34,205 bases of DNA from Methanobrevibacter thaueri (GTDB taxonomy: Archaea; Methanobacteriota; Methanobacteria; Methanobacteriales; Methanobacteriaceae): NCBI GenBank assembly GCA_015062925.1, contig SUTL01000013.1, positions 1 through 34,205 of the forward strand, given 5' to 3'. Both the position numbers and the translations under genes were made by a program. The notes below the pieces were generated by a model. That model saw only the letters and a list, made by a program, of their open reading frames with translations. It was not told where the DNA came from and made no database searches. Within the stretch, counting starts at the first letter, position 1. Every line of letters starts with the position of its first letter. Of this stretch, positions 1 through 6,622 are shown in pieces.

Positions 1-4
1 CTTC

Positions 5-187
5 TTATTCCTGATTGCTTAGAAGAACTCCACCGACTCCAACATTGTCAAATTTCCTTTCGTTGAAAAACACGTATATCATTTCTATTGGAAGTCCTGT
101 GACCCTTGAAGCAGATTCCTGAATTCTTTTGCTAAAATTTCCTTTTGCTTTTGTTAATTCTCCTATATCAAAACTTATAACTGGCAT
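5..187 (-). CDS. 4-oxalocrotonate tautomerase family protein (DmpI-like)
   Basis: Small enzyme of the tautomerase superfamily, which uses an N-terminal proline as general base in keto-enol tautomerisation; the archaeal substrate is not known. Starting at the ATG at 187 gives a 60-residue protein beginning MPVISFDIG, so that Pro becomes residue 1 after Met removal, as the family requires. A GTG three codons upstream (196) would bury the proline and is rejected. The length and the segment TKAKGNFSKRIQESASRVTGLP fit the usual 60-65 residue subunit, which normally forms hexamers. It is transcribed away from the ehb region and its 3' end lies at the window edge; the stop codon is inside the window. 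No partner gene is visible. Family assignment is firm, physiological role unknown. Confidence 0.85.
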   Translation of the reverse strand: MPVISFDIGELTKAKGNFSKRIQESASRVTGLPIEMIYVFFNERKFDNVGVGGVLLSNQE

Positions 188-238
188 GAAAGCCACTTAA
201 TTTAATAACTATGCCTTCTTGAAAAAGCCACTGTTATA

Positions 239-258
239 ACGAACAATTCGTATAAAAC
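239..258 (+). repeat. 20-bp direct repeat, copy 1, with internal palindrome
   Basis: The 20 bases are identical to 922-941. The core ACGAA-CAA-TTCGT is an inverted repeat with 5-bp arms. Similarity continues imperfectly for about 25 bases downstream, and the encoded peptides also resemble each other in one frame (RTIRIKLIKKFRYL here, RTIRIKPIRIVQYF in copy 2), which suggests a duplicated piece of a former coding region rather than only a binding site. Confidence 0.7.
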
Positions 259-383
259 TTATAAAAAAATTCCGATACTTATCGATTTCAAGCACTAAAA
301 CTACAGTATAAAACTAATTTTCTAATAAAATAAGAACTTAATAATAGGATAGAGTTAAAAATAACTCTAAACTATTATTAAAA

Positions 384-424
384 ATTGGAACCATAAAATG
401 AATTCCAACGAATATCCAATAATA
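384..424 (+). repeat. Diverged duplicate of the small-ORF start region (copy 1)
   Basis: This stretch resembles 537-576: both have an ATT-GGA type ribosome-site region, a CATA(A/G)AATG start and then CGAATATCCA. Here the frame from ATG 398 closes after 14 codons, so if it was once a gene it is truncated. Identity is roughly 70 percent by eye, so this is a tentative duplication. Confidence 0.4.
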
Positions 425-440
425 CTACTTGCCTTTTTTT

Positions 441-480
441 AATATATAAATTTTTGTAAAAAAATAAAAAGTAATACTTT
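441..480 (+). promoter_or_regulatory. TATA-like element followed by AAAGTAATACTTT palindrome
   Basis: An archaeal TATA-like stretch lies at about 442-450 and is followed at 468-480 by a perfect palindrome, AAAGTA-A-TACTTT (6-bp arms around one base). Its centre lies about 27 bases downstream of the TATA centre, where transcription would start, so a bound repressor would block initiation. The same 13-mer or a one-base variant occurs at 30530-30542, 30742-30754 and 34169-34181. The downstream transcript would include the small frame at 552-671. Confidence 0.45.
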
Positions 481-536
481 ATATAATAAAAGTAATAAAT
501 GATAGTACTCTGGAACAGATAAAAATTCTATATAAA

Positions 537-576
537 ATTAGGAGTCATAGAATGATAAAGCGAATATCCAAAATAT
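537..576 (+). repeat. Diverged duplicate of the small-ORF start region (copy 2)
   Basis: Second member of the pair described at 384-424; in this copy the reading frame stays open for 39 codons. Confidence 0.4.
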
Positions 577-671
577 TTTATCCTCCTAAGGAAGGTGAAT
601 TGATGGTAGAAATGCTTCTTGACTGCATTATTTTTTTAACAGTCACTTATATTCCTACCTATATTAGTTAA
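552..671 (+). CDS. Possible small protein of 39 residues, unknown
   Basis: The frame starts at ATG 552, seven bases after GGAG (541-544), a good ribosome site, and is downstream of the TATA/palindrome at 441-480. The peptide begins MIKRISKIFYPPKEGEL and has a hydrophobic second half (MLLDCIIFLTVTYI), so it could be a small membrane peptide. No family is recognised. A diverged partial duplicate of the start lies at 384-424, which favours a decaying repeated gene as much as a functional one. Confidence 0.3.
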   Translation: MIKRISKIFYPPKEGELMVEMLLDCIIFLTVTYIPTYIS

Positions 672-784
672 GAATATAACAAGCATTTTTTCTGATTGAC
701 GATTGATAGGAATCAAAGCTAGGTTAACAGTTTTCAAGGTGAGGATTCTAAAAAATGAACTTCGATGAAGTGGAATTTTAATTT

Positions 785-982
785 GTGACATTATTTGACA
801 AATTGATTGAATTAATTAGTGTGGACCACCAATCCACTCTACCATCACCTCAAATATATCAAAAAATCATTAACTTAGGAAAAATTTTAATTAAAAAAGC
901 AACAATTAATCAAACATATTTACGAACAATTCGTATAAAACCAATAAGAATCGTCCAATACTTTCCAATAATATTTATATAA
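785..982 (+). pseudogene. 65-codon reading frame, possible gene remnant
   Basis: The frame opens with GTG 785 and has no good ribosome site; the nearest GGTGA (738-742) serves an 8-codon frame at 755-781 instead. The peptide (MTLFDKLIELISVDHQSTL...) is Ile/Lys-rich and resembles no family I know. Its 3' part contains the 20-bp repeat 922-941. A remnant of a transposase-like or other lost gene is possible, as is chance in AT-rich DNA. Confidence 0.2.
922..941 (+). repeat. 20-bp direct repeat, copy 2
   Basis: Identical to 239-258, including the ACGAA-CAA-TTCGT palindrome. It lies inside the 65-codon frame starting at 785. Confidence 0.7.
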
Positions 983-1021
983 TGCTTAGGGATTTTCACT
1001 ACAATAAGACATTAATTTTGT

Positions 1022-1045
1022 CAGATTCTATAATCTGGTTTTTTT
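1022..1045 (+). terminator. Intrinsic terminator-like hairpin
   Basis: CAGATT (1022-1027), a CTAT loop and AATCTG (1032-1037) form a perfect 6-bp stem, followed by one G and seven T (1039-1045). It lies on the plus strand before the DUF457 gene and implies a transcript ending in a region with no recognised gene. Confidence 0.6.
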
Positions 1046-1191
1046 GAGAAATATTTTTAGGATAGATTATTCCAGTTTTCAAATGCTCTTGGGTAAACTA
1101 GTTATTTTAATTATTATTAAATAATGTAATATTGAAATCATTTTAGATTTCACTTAACAATAAGGTAATACGGTCATATGGGCGTTTAATT

Positions 1192-1893
1192 ATGTCTTCT
1201 TATAAAGGTCATTCAATTTTTGCATTAATTCTTGCTGTGATGTTTTTTCACAATCCTTTATTAATTGCTTTAACTTTTATTGGTGCAAATGTCCCGGATT
1301 TTGATCATAAATTTAAAAAAGAATCTGTTTATAAGATGATTATTTTAGGGTTAATAGTGTTCATTTCACTTTATATCCTTAAATTACCTTATTATGTTGG
1401 TTTGATTATTATATTTTTAGGTTTAACTTTTTATTTTTCCGAGCATAGGAGTTTTACTCATTCTATTTTTGGTGTTTTAACTTTGGCTTCTGCTATTAGT
1501 TTGATTTTGATTTGGGGGTTTCAGTTAGTTGGTGTTGTTACTGTTTTGGAAGATGAGTATTTATTGTTGGCGGTTTTAATTGTTCTTGTTGGTTTTTTAT
1601 TTTTGAATAAGAGGTTGTTATTGTTTTTTATTCCTTTGTTTTTTGTTTCTTTGTTTTTGTTTCCGTGTTTTATGGTTGGTTATGTTGATATTGTGTTGAG
1701 TTTGTTTTTGGGTTTGTTTTCTCATGTTGTTTTGGATTCTTTTACTCCTGCGGGTGTGAAGATTTTTGCTCCTTTGTCTTCTAGGAAGGTTTTTAGGAAT
1801 TTTGGTTTGTGTATGATTTTTTTGTTGGTTGTTTTGTCTTTGTTGGTTCATGTTTCTGTTTTGTTTGATTTTTTTAGGGGTTTTGTTTTTTAG
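1192..1893 (+). CDS. Membrane-bound metal-dependent hydrolase-like protein (DUF457/YdjM family)
   Basis: A 233-residue multi-pass membrane protein (about five hydrophobic segments) with the family's conserved polar sites: H7 in YKGHS, DFDH at 36-39, EHRSFTH at 84-90, and SHVVLDSFTPAGV with H178 and D182. In YdjM-type proteins these histidines and aspartates are thought to bind a metal; the reaction is unknown. The only plausible start is ATG 1192; no strong ribosome site is seen. The first third has normal codon use, but from about 1480 to the stop the coding strand is almost entirely T and G (53 of 60 bases at 1621-1680 by hand count). That bias continues past the stop to about 2060. It appears to be a single-gene unit. 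Confidence 0.75.
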   Translation: MSSYKGHSIFALILAVMFFHNPLLIALTFIGANVPDFDHKFKKESVYKMIILGLIVFISLYILKLPYYVGLIIIFLGLTFYFSEHRSFTHSIFGVLTLASAISLILIWGFQLVGVVTVLEDEYLLLAVLIVLVGFLFLNKRLLLFFIPLFFVSLFLFPCFMVGYVDIVLSLFLGLFSHVVLDSFTPAGVKIFAPLSSRKVFRNFGLCMIFLLVVLSLLVHVSVLFDFFRGFVF

Positions 1894-1953
1894 GTTTGTG
1901 TTTTTTGTTTGTTGTTATGGTTTTGTTTGTTTTTTAGGTTTGTGTTTTTTGTT
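1885..1953 (+). repeat. G+T-rich low-complexity tract with a 25-bp direct repeat
   Basis: Positions 1885-1909 and 1929-1953 are identical over 25 bases (each contains TTTTAGGTTTGTG), 44 bases apart; the first copy includes the stop codon of the DUF457 gene. The tract to about 2060 is nearly free of A and C. The open frame at 1829-2068 through it encodes only Phe/Leu/Val/Cys and is judged an artefact of composition. Confidence 0.65.
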
Positions 1954-2095
1954 GTTTTTATTTTTTATTCTTTTTTACATTGATTTTTGTTTTTTTAGGT
2001 GTTTTGTTTTGGAGGTTTTATTTTTTATGTGTTTTTTGGGGGTTTTGTATTTTTTTTTAAAAGCATAACTTTATAATGAAAAATCATGATAAATA

Positions 2096-2136
2096 ATAGT
2101 ATATATAATAATTATATTGTCAATTTTTTTTGACAA
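2096..2136 (+). promoter_or_regulatory. ehb operon promoter with inverted-repeat operator
   Basis: A TATA box (about 2100-2108) is followed by TTGTCAA (2117-2123), six T and TTGACAA (2130-2136), a perfect 7-bp inverted repeat centred about 23 bases downstream of the TATA centre, at the expected transcription start. It is the only good promoter before the 17-gene ehb cluster. The position suggests an operator; the regulator is unknown. ATG of ehbA follows 35 bases later. Confidence 0.55.
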
Positions 2137-2171
2137 ATAAAAACTATAATAATTGAAATGGAGCTTATTTA

Positions 2172-2486
2172 ATGTTTTTGACTAGAATCGGTTATGGAAT
2201 TATTTATTTCATAGTCCTTATTTATGAAATCATTAAATCAACAATTGACGTTGCATTTAATGGTATTATGAGGAGAAATATTGATCCTATAGTTGTAGAT
2301 ATTGAAACCGTATTGGAAAGACCAGTTTCACAAACAATATTAGCAAACAGTATTTCTTTAACTCCCGGTACTTTGTCTGTTGATTTAGACAGTGATAACA
2401 ACATTATCAAAGTAGCTGCTATTTCTCCAAGAAAAAAAGAAGATATTATTCCCTTTGAACCATATATAAAGAAAATGTTAGAATAA
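2172..2486 (+). CDS. ehbA: Energy-converting hydrogenase B subunit A (MnhE-like)
   Basis: First gene of the ehb cluster. Its 104 residues resemble the MnhE/MrpE subunit of multisubunit cation/proton antiporters, with the signature SISLTPGTLSVDLD at about residues 61-74. It is shorter than a typical MnhE (about 160 residues), with one N-terminal membrane segment and a cytoplasmic tail. It would be part of the ion-translocating membrane arm of hydrogenase B. GGAG at 2160-2163 sits eight bases before ATG. The 37-base gap to ehbB is the largest between any of ehbA to ehbJ. Confidence 0.85.
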   Translation: MFLTRIGYGIIYFIVLIYEIIKSTIDVAFNGIMRRNIDPIVVDIETVLERPVSQTILANSISLTPGTLSVDLDSDNNIIKVAAISPRKKEDIIPFEPYIKKMLE

Positions 2487-2523
2487 TACTCTTTTATTCA
2501 TAAAAAAAATCGAGTGAGATAGT

Positions 2524-2790
2524 ATGGATATATTGTTAATTTCAAAATATATTTTGGTTATAGCATTAATCATGATGATGCTAGCCAGCCTAAGAGCAAG
2601 CGCATATAAATCCACTTCCATGGGACTTCTAGCAAGTTCCGCAATAGTCAATGCCTTTGCAGTAGTATTACTCATAGGAGGAGATTTATATAATCTTGGA
2701 TTCTATAAAGATATATCATTAGCGTTAATATTCTTTGGTTTTGTAGGAACTATTGCTTTTGCTGTTACAGTAGGAGGGGAAGATAAATGA
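2524..2790 (+). CDS. ehbB: Energy-converting hydrogenase B subunit B (MnhF-like)
   Basis: An 88-residue protein with three hydrophobic helices, in the position and of the size of MnhF-like EhbB. The polar stretch ASLRASAYKSTSMGLLASSA between helices 1 and 2 matches the region of MrpF that carries its conserved Arg. It is a small subunit of the antiporter-like membrane domain. Its stop overlaps the ehbC start by four bases, so translation is probably coupled. Identification rests on order and fold more than on strong motifs. Confidence 0.8.
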   Translation: MDILLISKYILVIALIMMMLASLRASAYKSTSMGLLASSAIVNAFAVVLLIGGDLYNLGFYKDISLALIFFGFVGTIAFAVTVGGEDK

Positions 2791-3209
2791 TAGAGTATAT
2801 AAAAGCAATCCTCCTCATCATAGCAGCTTTCCTAACAATAATATCAGCAATAGGTCTTATTAGTCTCGATAAAAATACTAAAAATGCAGTTTATGCAAGA
2901 ATCCACATTATTGGACTTTTTGATATTGCATGTATTATCGCAATGATAGGTCTTGGACATTATCTCTTAGCTGGAATCTACTTTATTCTAGCACCATTTA
3001 TAGCACATGCAATAGCTAACGCTTATTGGAAAAAAGAAGATAGAGAAAATAATTCAGATTTAATTAATGTTGAACAAAAAGTAGATGAAAATCATCCATT
3101 CATCCATCCTAAAGAAAAAATACAATCTCTGGAAAGTAAAAACTCAGAGAAATTAAAAGTTGATGAAAGATTTTCAGTAACTACATTAGAAATAGATGAG
3201 GGTGACTAA
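2787..3209 (+). CDS. ehbC: Energy-converting hydrogenase B subunit C (MnhG-like)
   Basis: A 140-residue protein with three N-terminal hydrophobic helices (about residues 5-85) and a charged, probably cytoplasmic tail. The helical part has the MnhG pattern, including ISAIGLISLDKNTKNAVYARIH and APFIAHAIANA. The tail (about 50 residues, rich in Glu, Lys and Asn) is extra relative to a minimal MnhG. It overlaps ehbB by four bases and is followed three bases later by ehbD. Confidence 0.82.
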   Translation: MIEYIKAILLIIAAFLTIISAIGLISLDKNTKNAVYARIHIIGLFDIACIIAMIGLGHYLLAGIYFILAPFIAHAIANAYWKKEDRENNSDLINVEQKVDENHPFIHPKEKIQSLESKNSEKLKVDERFSVTTLEIDEGD

Positions 3210-3212
3210 ATC

Positions 3213-3446
3213 ATGTTAGAATTCATATTATGTATTATAATAATATTAAGTGCAATACTTGCTCTTATACAAAAAGACTTATTTAAAGCAGCAATTTTAA
3301 CTGGTTTTTCAGCCGCAGCACTTGCAGTGTTATTCCAAGTATTATTAGCACCGGATGTTGCCCTAACACAAGCCATTGTAGGAGCAGCAATTGTCCCAGT
3401 ATTCATTGCTCTGGCAGTTAAAAAAACACAAAGGAGTGATAGCTAA
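3213..3446 (+). CDS. ehbD: Energy-converting hydrogenase B subunit D (DUF4040)
   Basis: A 77-residue, three-helix membrane protein matching the DUF4040/MbhD type found in Mrp-linked hydrogenases: [36 protein letters not shown]. The [10 protein letters not shown] segment is the most conserved part and carries the Asp and Gln found across the family. The start has a clear GGGTGA site six bases upstream. The stop TAA shares its last A with the ATG of ehbE. Confidence 0.85.
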   Translation: MLEFILCIIIILSAILALIQKDLFKAAILTGFSAAALAVLFQVLLAPDVALTQAIVGAAIVPVFIALAVKKTQRSDS

Positions 3447-3832
3447 TGGCACAAGTACAACTTGCAATATTATTAACATCTGCTGCCCTAATCATAATAG
3501 GACTTTACTCAGCAATATTCATTGATAATATTATAAAGAAAATCATAGGAATCAGTTTCATTGAAGAAGGAGCTAATCTATTCATAGTTGCCATAGGTTA
3601 TAAAGCAGGAGGTGTTGTTCCAATATTACTTCCTGGAATGGATACTTCATGGTTTGCAGCAAACGCAGCATATCCTTTACCTTTCGGTTTAGTACTAACC
3701 AGTATTGTAATCGGAGCAAGTACACTGGCAGTTATGCTGGCTTTAGTAATGGTTTTATACAGAAGATATCATACTTTATCAACAAAAGTAATGTTAGCTG
3801 ACACATCAAAACAGGAGGAATACAATGAATGA
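3446..3832 (+). CDS. ehbE: Energy-converting hydrogenase B subunit E (MnhC/NuoK-like)
   Basis: 128 residues with three membrane helices in the MnhC/NuoK arrangement. Helix 2 contains [17 protein letters not shown], with the acidic pair expected in the ion path of NuoK-like subunits. Helix 3 ([30 protein letters not shown]) closely follows the family pattern of a helix ending in Arg-rich residues. The ribosome site GGAGTGAT precedes ATG 3446. The 3' end overlaps ehbF by eight bases. Confidence 0.87.
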   Translation: MAQVQLAILLTSAALIIIGLYSAIFIDNIIKKIIGISFIEEGANLFIVAIGYKAGGVVPILLPGMDTSWFAANAAYPLPFGLVLTSIVIGASTLAVMLALVMVLYRRYHTLSTKVMLADTSKQEEYNE

Positions 3833-5279
3833 ATTAATTCCACTTATGGTTATTGTTCCATTAATAGCAGCATTACTCATCAGTGCCTTTTCAAAATTTA
3901 ATAAAATAACAAAGATTTTCGCATTTATTGTTGCATTATGTTTACCGTTAATTCCATTATTATCAAATTATGGTCTACACTACTTCGGAGGATATCCTCC
4001 AATGTTGGATAATATAACAGGAATCACATATCATCCGGCAATCACATACTCATTCACATTCCTGCAACAGATATTCATAGGAGCCATTGGACTTTTAACA
4101 TTTCTGGTAATATTCATTTACCTGACCAAATACAAAAAAGTATCATGGCCTTATTTATTCCTGTTGTTTTTAGGAACAGCAGCTGTAACTGCAATGATTT
4201 TAACTGATGATATATTCCATATGTTTGTATTCTTTGAAATACTTGCACTGGCACAGGTAGGTATAGTTGCAGCATCTTCAATTGATTACAGTTATGAAAT
4301 GGCATTGAAATATATGATTTTAGGATCAATCGGTTCTCCAATAATGCTTTTAGGAATAGGATTTTTACTCGCACTAACCGGTAGTGTTAATGTAACGGAT
4401 ATTGTTTATGCTGTTAAATTCGGACTTATAAACATTAAATCTCCAGTATTCTTATTATCTCTTGCATTAATATTCTTCGGATGGTTATATGCATCAGGTC
4501 TTCCACCATTCCATACTATCAAATCCGGAATATATTCAAAAGCAGAACCTCATGGAGCAGCATTATTACAATCATTTACTGTTATTTCAATGATTTCAAT
4601 AGTATTAATAATGTTTAGAATTTATGCTGTTCTTCCAATCTTTGAAGTTCTCATAGTTTTCTTCTCTATCTTAGCTATGGTATTAGGTGTTTCATTAGCA
4701 CTCACACAAACTGACTTCAGACGAATGATTGGATTTTTAGCAGTGGGAGAATTAGGTTTCATTGGTTTAGGTATTGGTCTTGGAACAAACTTCTCAATAA
4801 CAGCAGGTCTTTTCCAGGCCTTAAATGAAATTATAATAACCGCATTATTATTCATAGGATTTGGAGCTATTGTAAATGCAACAAATGAAGTTGATACAAG
4901 AAAACTTGGAGGTTTACTGGCTTATCATCCTAAAGTTGGATTAATGCTTTTAATAGGAGGTCTTGCAATGGCAGGTGTTCCTCCTTTAAGTGGTTTCCAA
5001 TCTAAATTAATGCTTGTTCAGGCATCTTTAAGTTGTGGATATCCGGAATTATCAATTTTAGCTATTATGGTGAGTATAGCTACTTTTGTTGTATTTGTAA
5101 AAACATATTATACAATGTTTTTAAAACCAAAACCTAATGATTTGGAACTTGAAAACAAATCAGTTCCTAAAGCAATGGTTTTTGCAATGGGAATATTATT
5201 AATAATTGTTATATTATTAGGTATTTTCCCTGATGTGGTTACAAATGGAATTTCCAGTTTTGTTGGAGGGATATTATGA
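3825..5279 (+). CDS. ehbF: Energy-converting hydrogenase B subunit F (antiporter-like NuoL/M/N family)
   Basis: The large proton- or sodium-translocating subunit, 484 residues with about 14 predicted helices, homologous to MnhD and NuoM/N. Helix 5 carries FFEILALAQ with E138, equivalent to the essential Glu of this family. [23 protein letters not shown] supplies the central lysines and histidine of the ion path, and [20 protein letters not shown] matches the late conserved helix. GGAGG precedes the ATG by about six bases. The stop overlaps ehbG in ATGA. Within hydrogenase B it would couple ion influx to endergonic ferredoxin reduction with H2. Confidence 0.92.
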   Translation: MNELIPLMVIVPLIAALLISAFSKFNKITKIFAFIVALCLPLIPLLSNYGLHYFGGYPPMLDNITGITYHPAITYSFTFLQQIFIGAIGLLTFLVIFIYLTKYKKVSWPYLFLLFLGTAAVTAMILTDDIFHMFVFFEILALAQVGIVAASSIDYSYEMALKYMILGSIGSPIMLLGIGFLLALTGSVNVTDIVYAVKFGLINIKSPVFLLSLALIFFGWLYASGLPPFHTIKSGIYSKAEPHGAALLQSFTVISMISIVLIMFRIYAVLPIFEVLIVFFSILAMVLGVSLALTQTDFRRMIGFLAVGELGFIGLGIGLGTNFSITAGLFQALNEIIITALLFIGFGAIVNATNEVDTRKLGGLLAYHPKVGLMLLIGGLAMAGVPPLSGFQSKLMLVQASLSCGYPELSILAIMVSIATFVVFVKTYYTMFLKPKPNDLELENKSVPKAMVFAMGILLIIVILLGIFPDVVTNGISSFVGGIL

Positions 5280-5611
5280 AATTATATGATCAAATATTTA
5301 ATGTTGTAAAGCAGTTCAGGAAATTGTTTTCACCAGGACCTGTGACTAATGTTGATGTTTCAGGAAGTATTACAGCTGAAATATTCATTATTGTATCATT
5401 AGTATTGGCATCTATATTATTAAGACATGTTAGTGTTTTACTTGCAGGACTTGTTGCATTAATATTGGCTATTGTGTTAATCAGTAATATTCCACTTATT
5501 CCTAAGTTTAAAATTGAACAGGAAGATTCATTGGAAAAAATGTTGTTTTATGCAATTTTAGTTCTTGCTCTTATTGTTACATTCATGTATTGGGGTGGTA
5601 ATCTTGTCTAA
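5276..5611 (+). CDS. ehbG: Energy-converting hydrogenase B subunit G
   Basis: A 111-residue membrane protein: a hydrophilic N-terminus of about 40 residues (VKQFRKLFSPGPVTNVDVSG) then three hydrophobic helices. No catalytic motif is seen. It is named from its fixed place between ehbF and ehbH in the cluster. It starts within the ehbF stop (ATGA) and overlaps the ehbH start. Confidence 0.78.
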   Translation: MKLYDQIFNVVKQFRKLFSPGPVTNVDVSGSITAEIFIIVSLVLASILLRHVSVLLAGLVALILAIVLISNIPLIPKFKIEQEDSLEKMLFYAILVLALIVTFMYWGGNLV

Positions 5612-5882
5612 AAATACTATTCGTAATTTACTTGCTGCGGTTTTAACAGGAATATTTTCTGTTACTTTACTTGATGCAATATTTAACTTATCAGGTATGA
5701 TTACTCCGGGTGTGAGTAATATTTATAATGCTTTAGGAACTCAAATTGCTCCTAACATGGTTACTGTTGTGATTTTTGATTTCAGAGCATATGATACTTT
5801 AGGTGAATCAATTATTTTATTAACTGCCGGTTTGGTTGTTTTATTAATATTCGGCAGAGGATTATTGGGGGATAAAAGATGA
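5604..5882 (+). CDS. ehbH: Energy-converting hydrogenase B subunit H (MbhE-like)
   Basis: 92 residues if translation starts at TTG 5604 (MSKNTIRNLL...). That codon lies five bases after the ribosome site GGTGGT (594-599 of the 5.5 kb block), whereas earlier in-frame TTG/GTG codons would add a peptide encoded inside ehbG. The body has two to three helices, with YNALGTQIAPNMVTVVIFDF and RAYDTLGESIILLTA, a pattern shared with MbhE and the N-terminus of MnhB. It overlaps ehbG by eight bases and ehbI by four. Confidence 0.82.
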   Translation: MSKNTIRNLLAAVLTGIFSVTLLDAIFNLSGMITPGVSNIYNALGTQIAPNMVTVVIFDFRAYDTLGESIILLTAGLVVLLIFGRGLLGDKR

Positions 5883-6355
5883 GTCAGGGTAGTGTTATTT
5901 TAAAACTCATATCTTTACCAATTTCAATTATATTGATTTGTTTAGGGATAATGACTATTCTTGGAGGTCACATCACTCCGGGTGGTGGTTTCCAGGGTGG
6001 TGCGATGATAGCAAGTGGTGTTATTTTATCAATTCTTGTTTATGGAGTTGGTAATTCTCCATTGGAATTTTCACATTTATATATTGAAGTATTGGAATCT
6101 GTTGGTGCATTAGGCTTTATAGTTTTAGGATTAATAGGTTTATTTGCCGGAGGATTTTTCTTATATAATGCCGGTACTGATTTATTCAACCTTGTTCCAC
6201 AAACAATCCAAATTATTCTTCATTATCCGGATGTTACAAATGCAGGTATCATACCATACCTTAACATATTCGTAGGTTTAAAAGTATTTGTAGGTTTATC
6301 CTCAATTGTCATTGCATTTGCAGGGTTTAAAAAGATTACTGAGGGGGCTGAATAA
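5879..6355 (+). CDS. ehbI: Energy-converting hydrogenase B subunit I (MnhB-like)
   Basis: 158 residues, about four helices, with the MnhB/MrpB hallmark GGHITPGGGFQGGAMIASG at about residues 29-47. It is part of the antiporter-like arm next to EhbH. ATG overlaps the ehbH stop in ATGA, and its own stop TAA runs into the ATG of ehbJ (TAATG). The assignment is secure from the motif and order. Confidence 0.88.
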   Translation: MSQGSVILKLISLPISIILICLGIMTILGGHITPGGGFQGGAMIASGVILSILVYGVGNSPLEFSHLYIEVLESVGALGFIVLGLIGLFAGGFFLYNAGTDLFNLVPQTIQIILHYPDVTNAGIIPYLNIFVGLKVFVGLSSIVIAFAGFKKITEGAE

Positions 6356-6600
6356 TGTTATCCGTTGGACCAATAATATTCGGTTTACTATTGGGTTTAA
6401 TAATCTCCTCACAAATTAAACTCAAAGCTAATGACACACAATTCACATTAGCAGCATTTATACTAATACTTATTGCAGGTATTATTATTGCATGGCAAGC
6501 TGGTAATTATCCATTTTACAATGATTTACCAATTTCAACAGCATTCATATCTGCATTAATAGGAATTTTTGTAGGTAAAATATTTACAAGGAGTAAATAA
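6355..6600 (+). CDS. ehbJ: Energy-converting hydrogenase B subunit J
   Basis: 81 residues, three hydrophobic helices with short charged loops (SQIKLKANDTQF) and a basic C-terminus (TRSK). No motif beyond membrane topology is seen; the name rests on its place between ehbI and ehbK. It is the last of the block of membrane subunits; a 22-base gap with an AGAGGGG site separates it from the polyferredoxin gene. Confidence 0.77.
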   Translation: MLSVGPIIFGLLLGLIISSQIKLKANDTQFTLAAFILILIAGIIIAWQAGNYPFYNDLPISTAFISALIGIFVGKIFTRSK

Positions 6601-6622
6601 AATATAAGAGGGGTTTTTAATT

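Larger units (their letters stand above)
188..1191. other. AT-rich intergenic region with duplicated fragments and a terminator
   Basis: About 1 kb without a convincing long gene. It holds two pairs of duplicated fragments (239-258 with 922-941; 384-424 with 537-576), a TATA-like stretch followed by a palindrome (441-480), a 39-codon reading frame with a good ribosome site (552-671), an 8-codon frame at 755-781 behind a GGTGA site, a 65-codon frame from GTG 785, possible RNA stems (AGGTGA 737-742 with TCACCT 845-850; a GTGGA/TCCAC hairpin in between) and an intrinsic terminator at 1022-1045. The mixture suggests decayed mobile or duplicated genes, or an undescribed short transcript; I cannot tell which. 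Confidence 0.6.

Noticed and set aside
1618-1851. Open frame on the minus strand inside the DUF457 gene, encoding Gln/Asn/Lys-rich protein
   Set aside because: It is the complement of a G+T-rich coding tract; the composition alone explains it and there is no ribosome site.
1829-2068. 79-codon Phe/Leu-rich frame past the DUF457 stop
   Set aside because: Only a product of T-rich low-complexity DNA; it overlaps the real gene in another frame and has no family resemblance.
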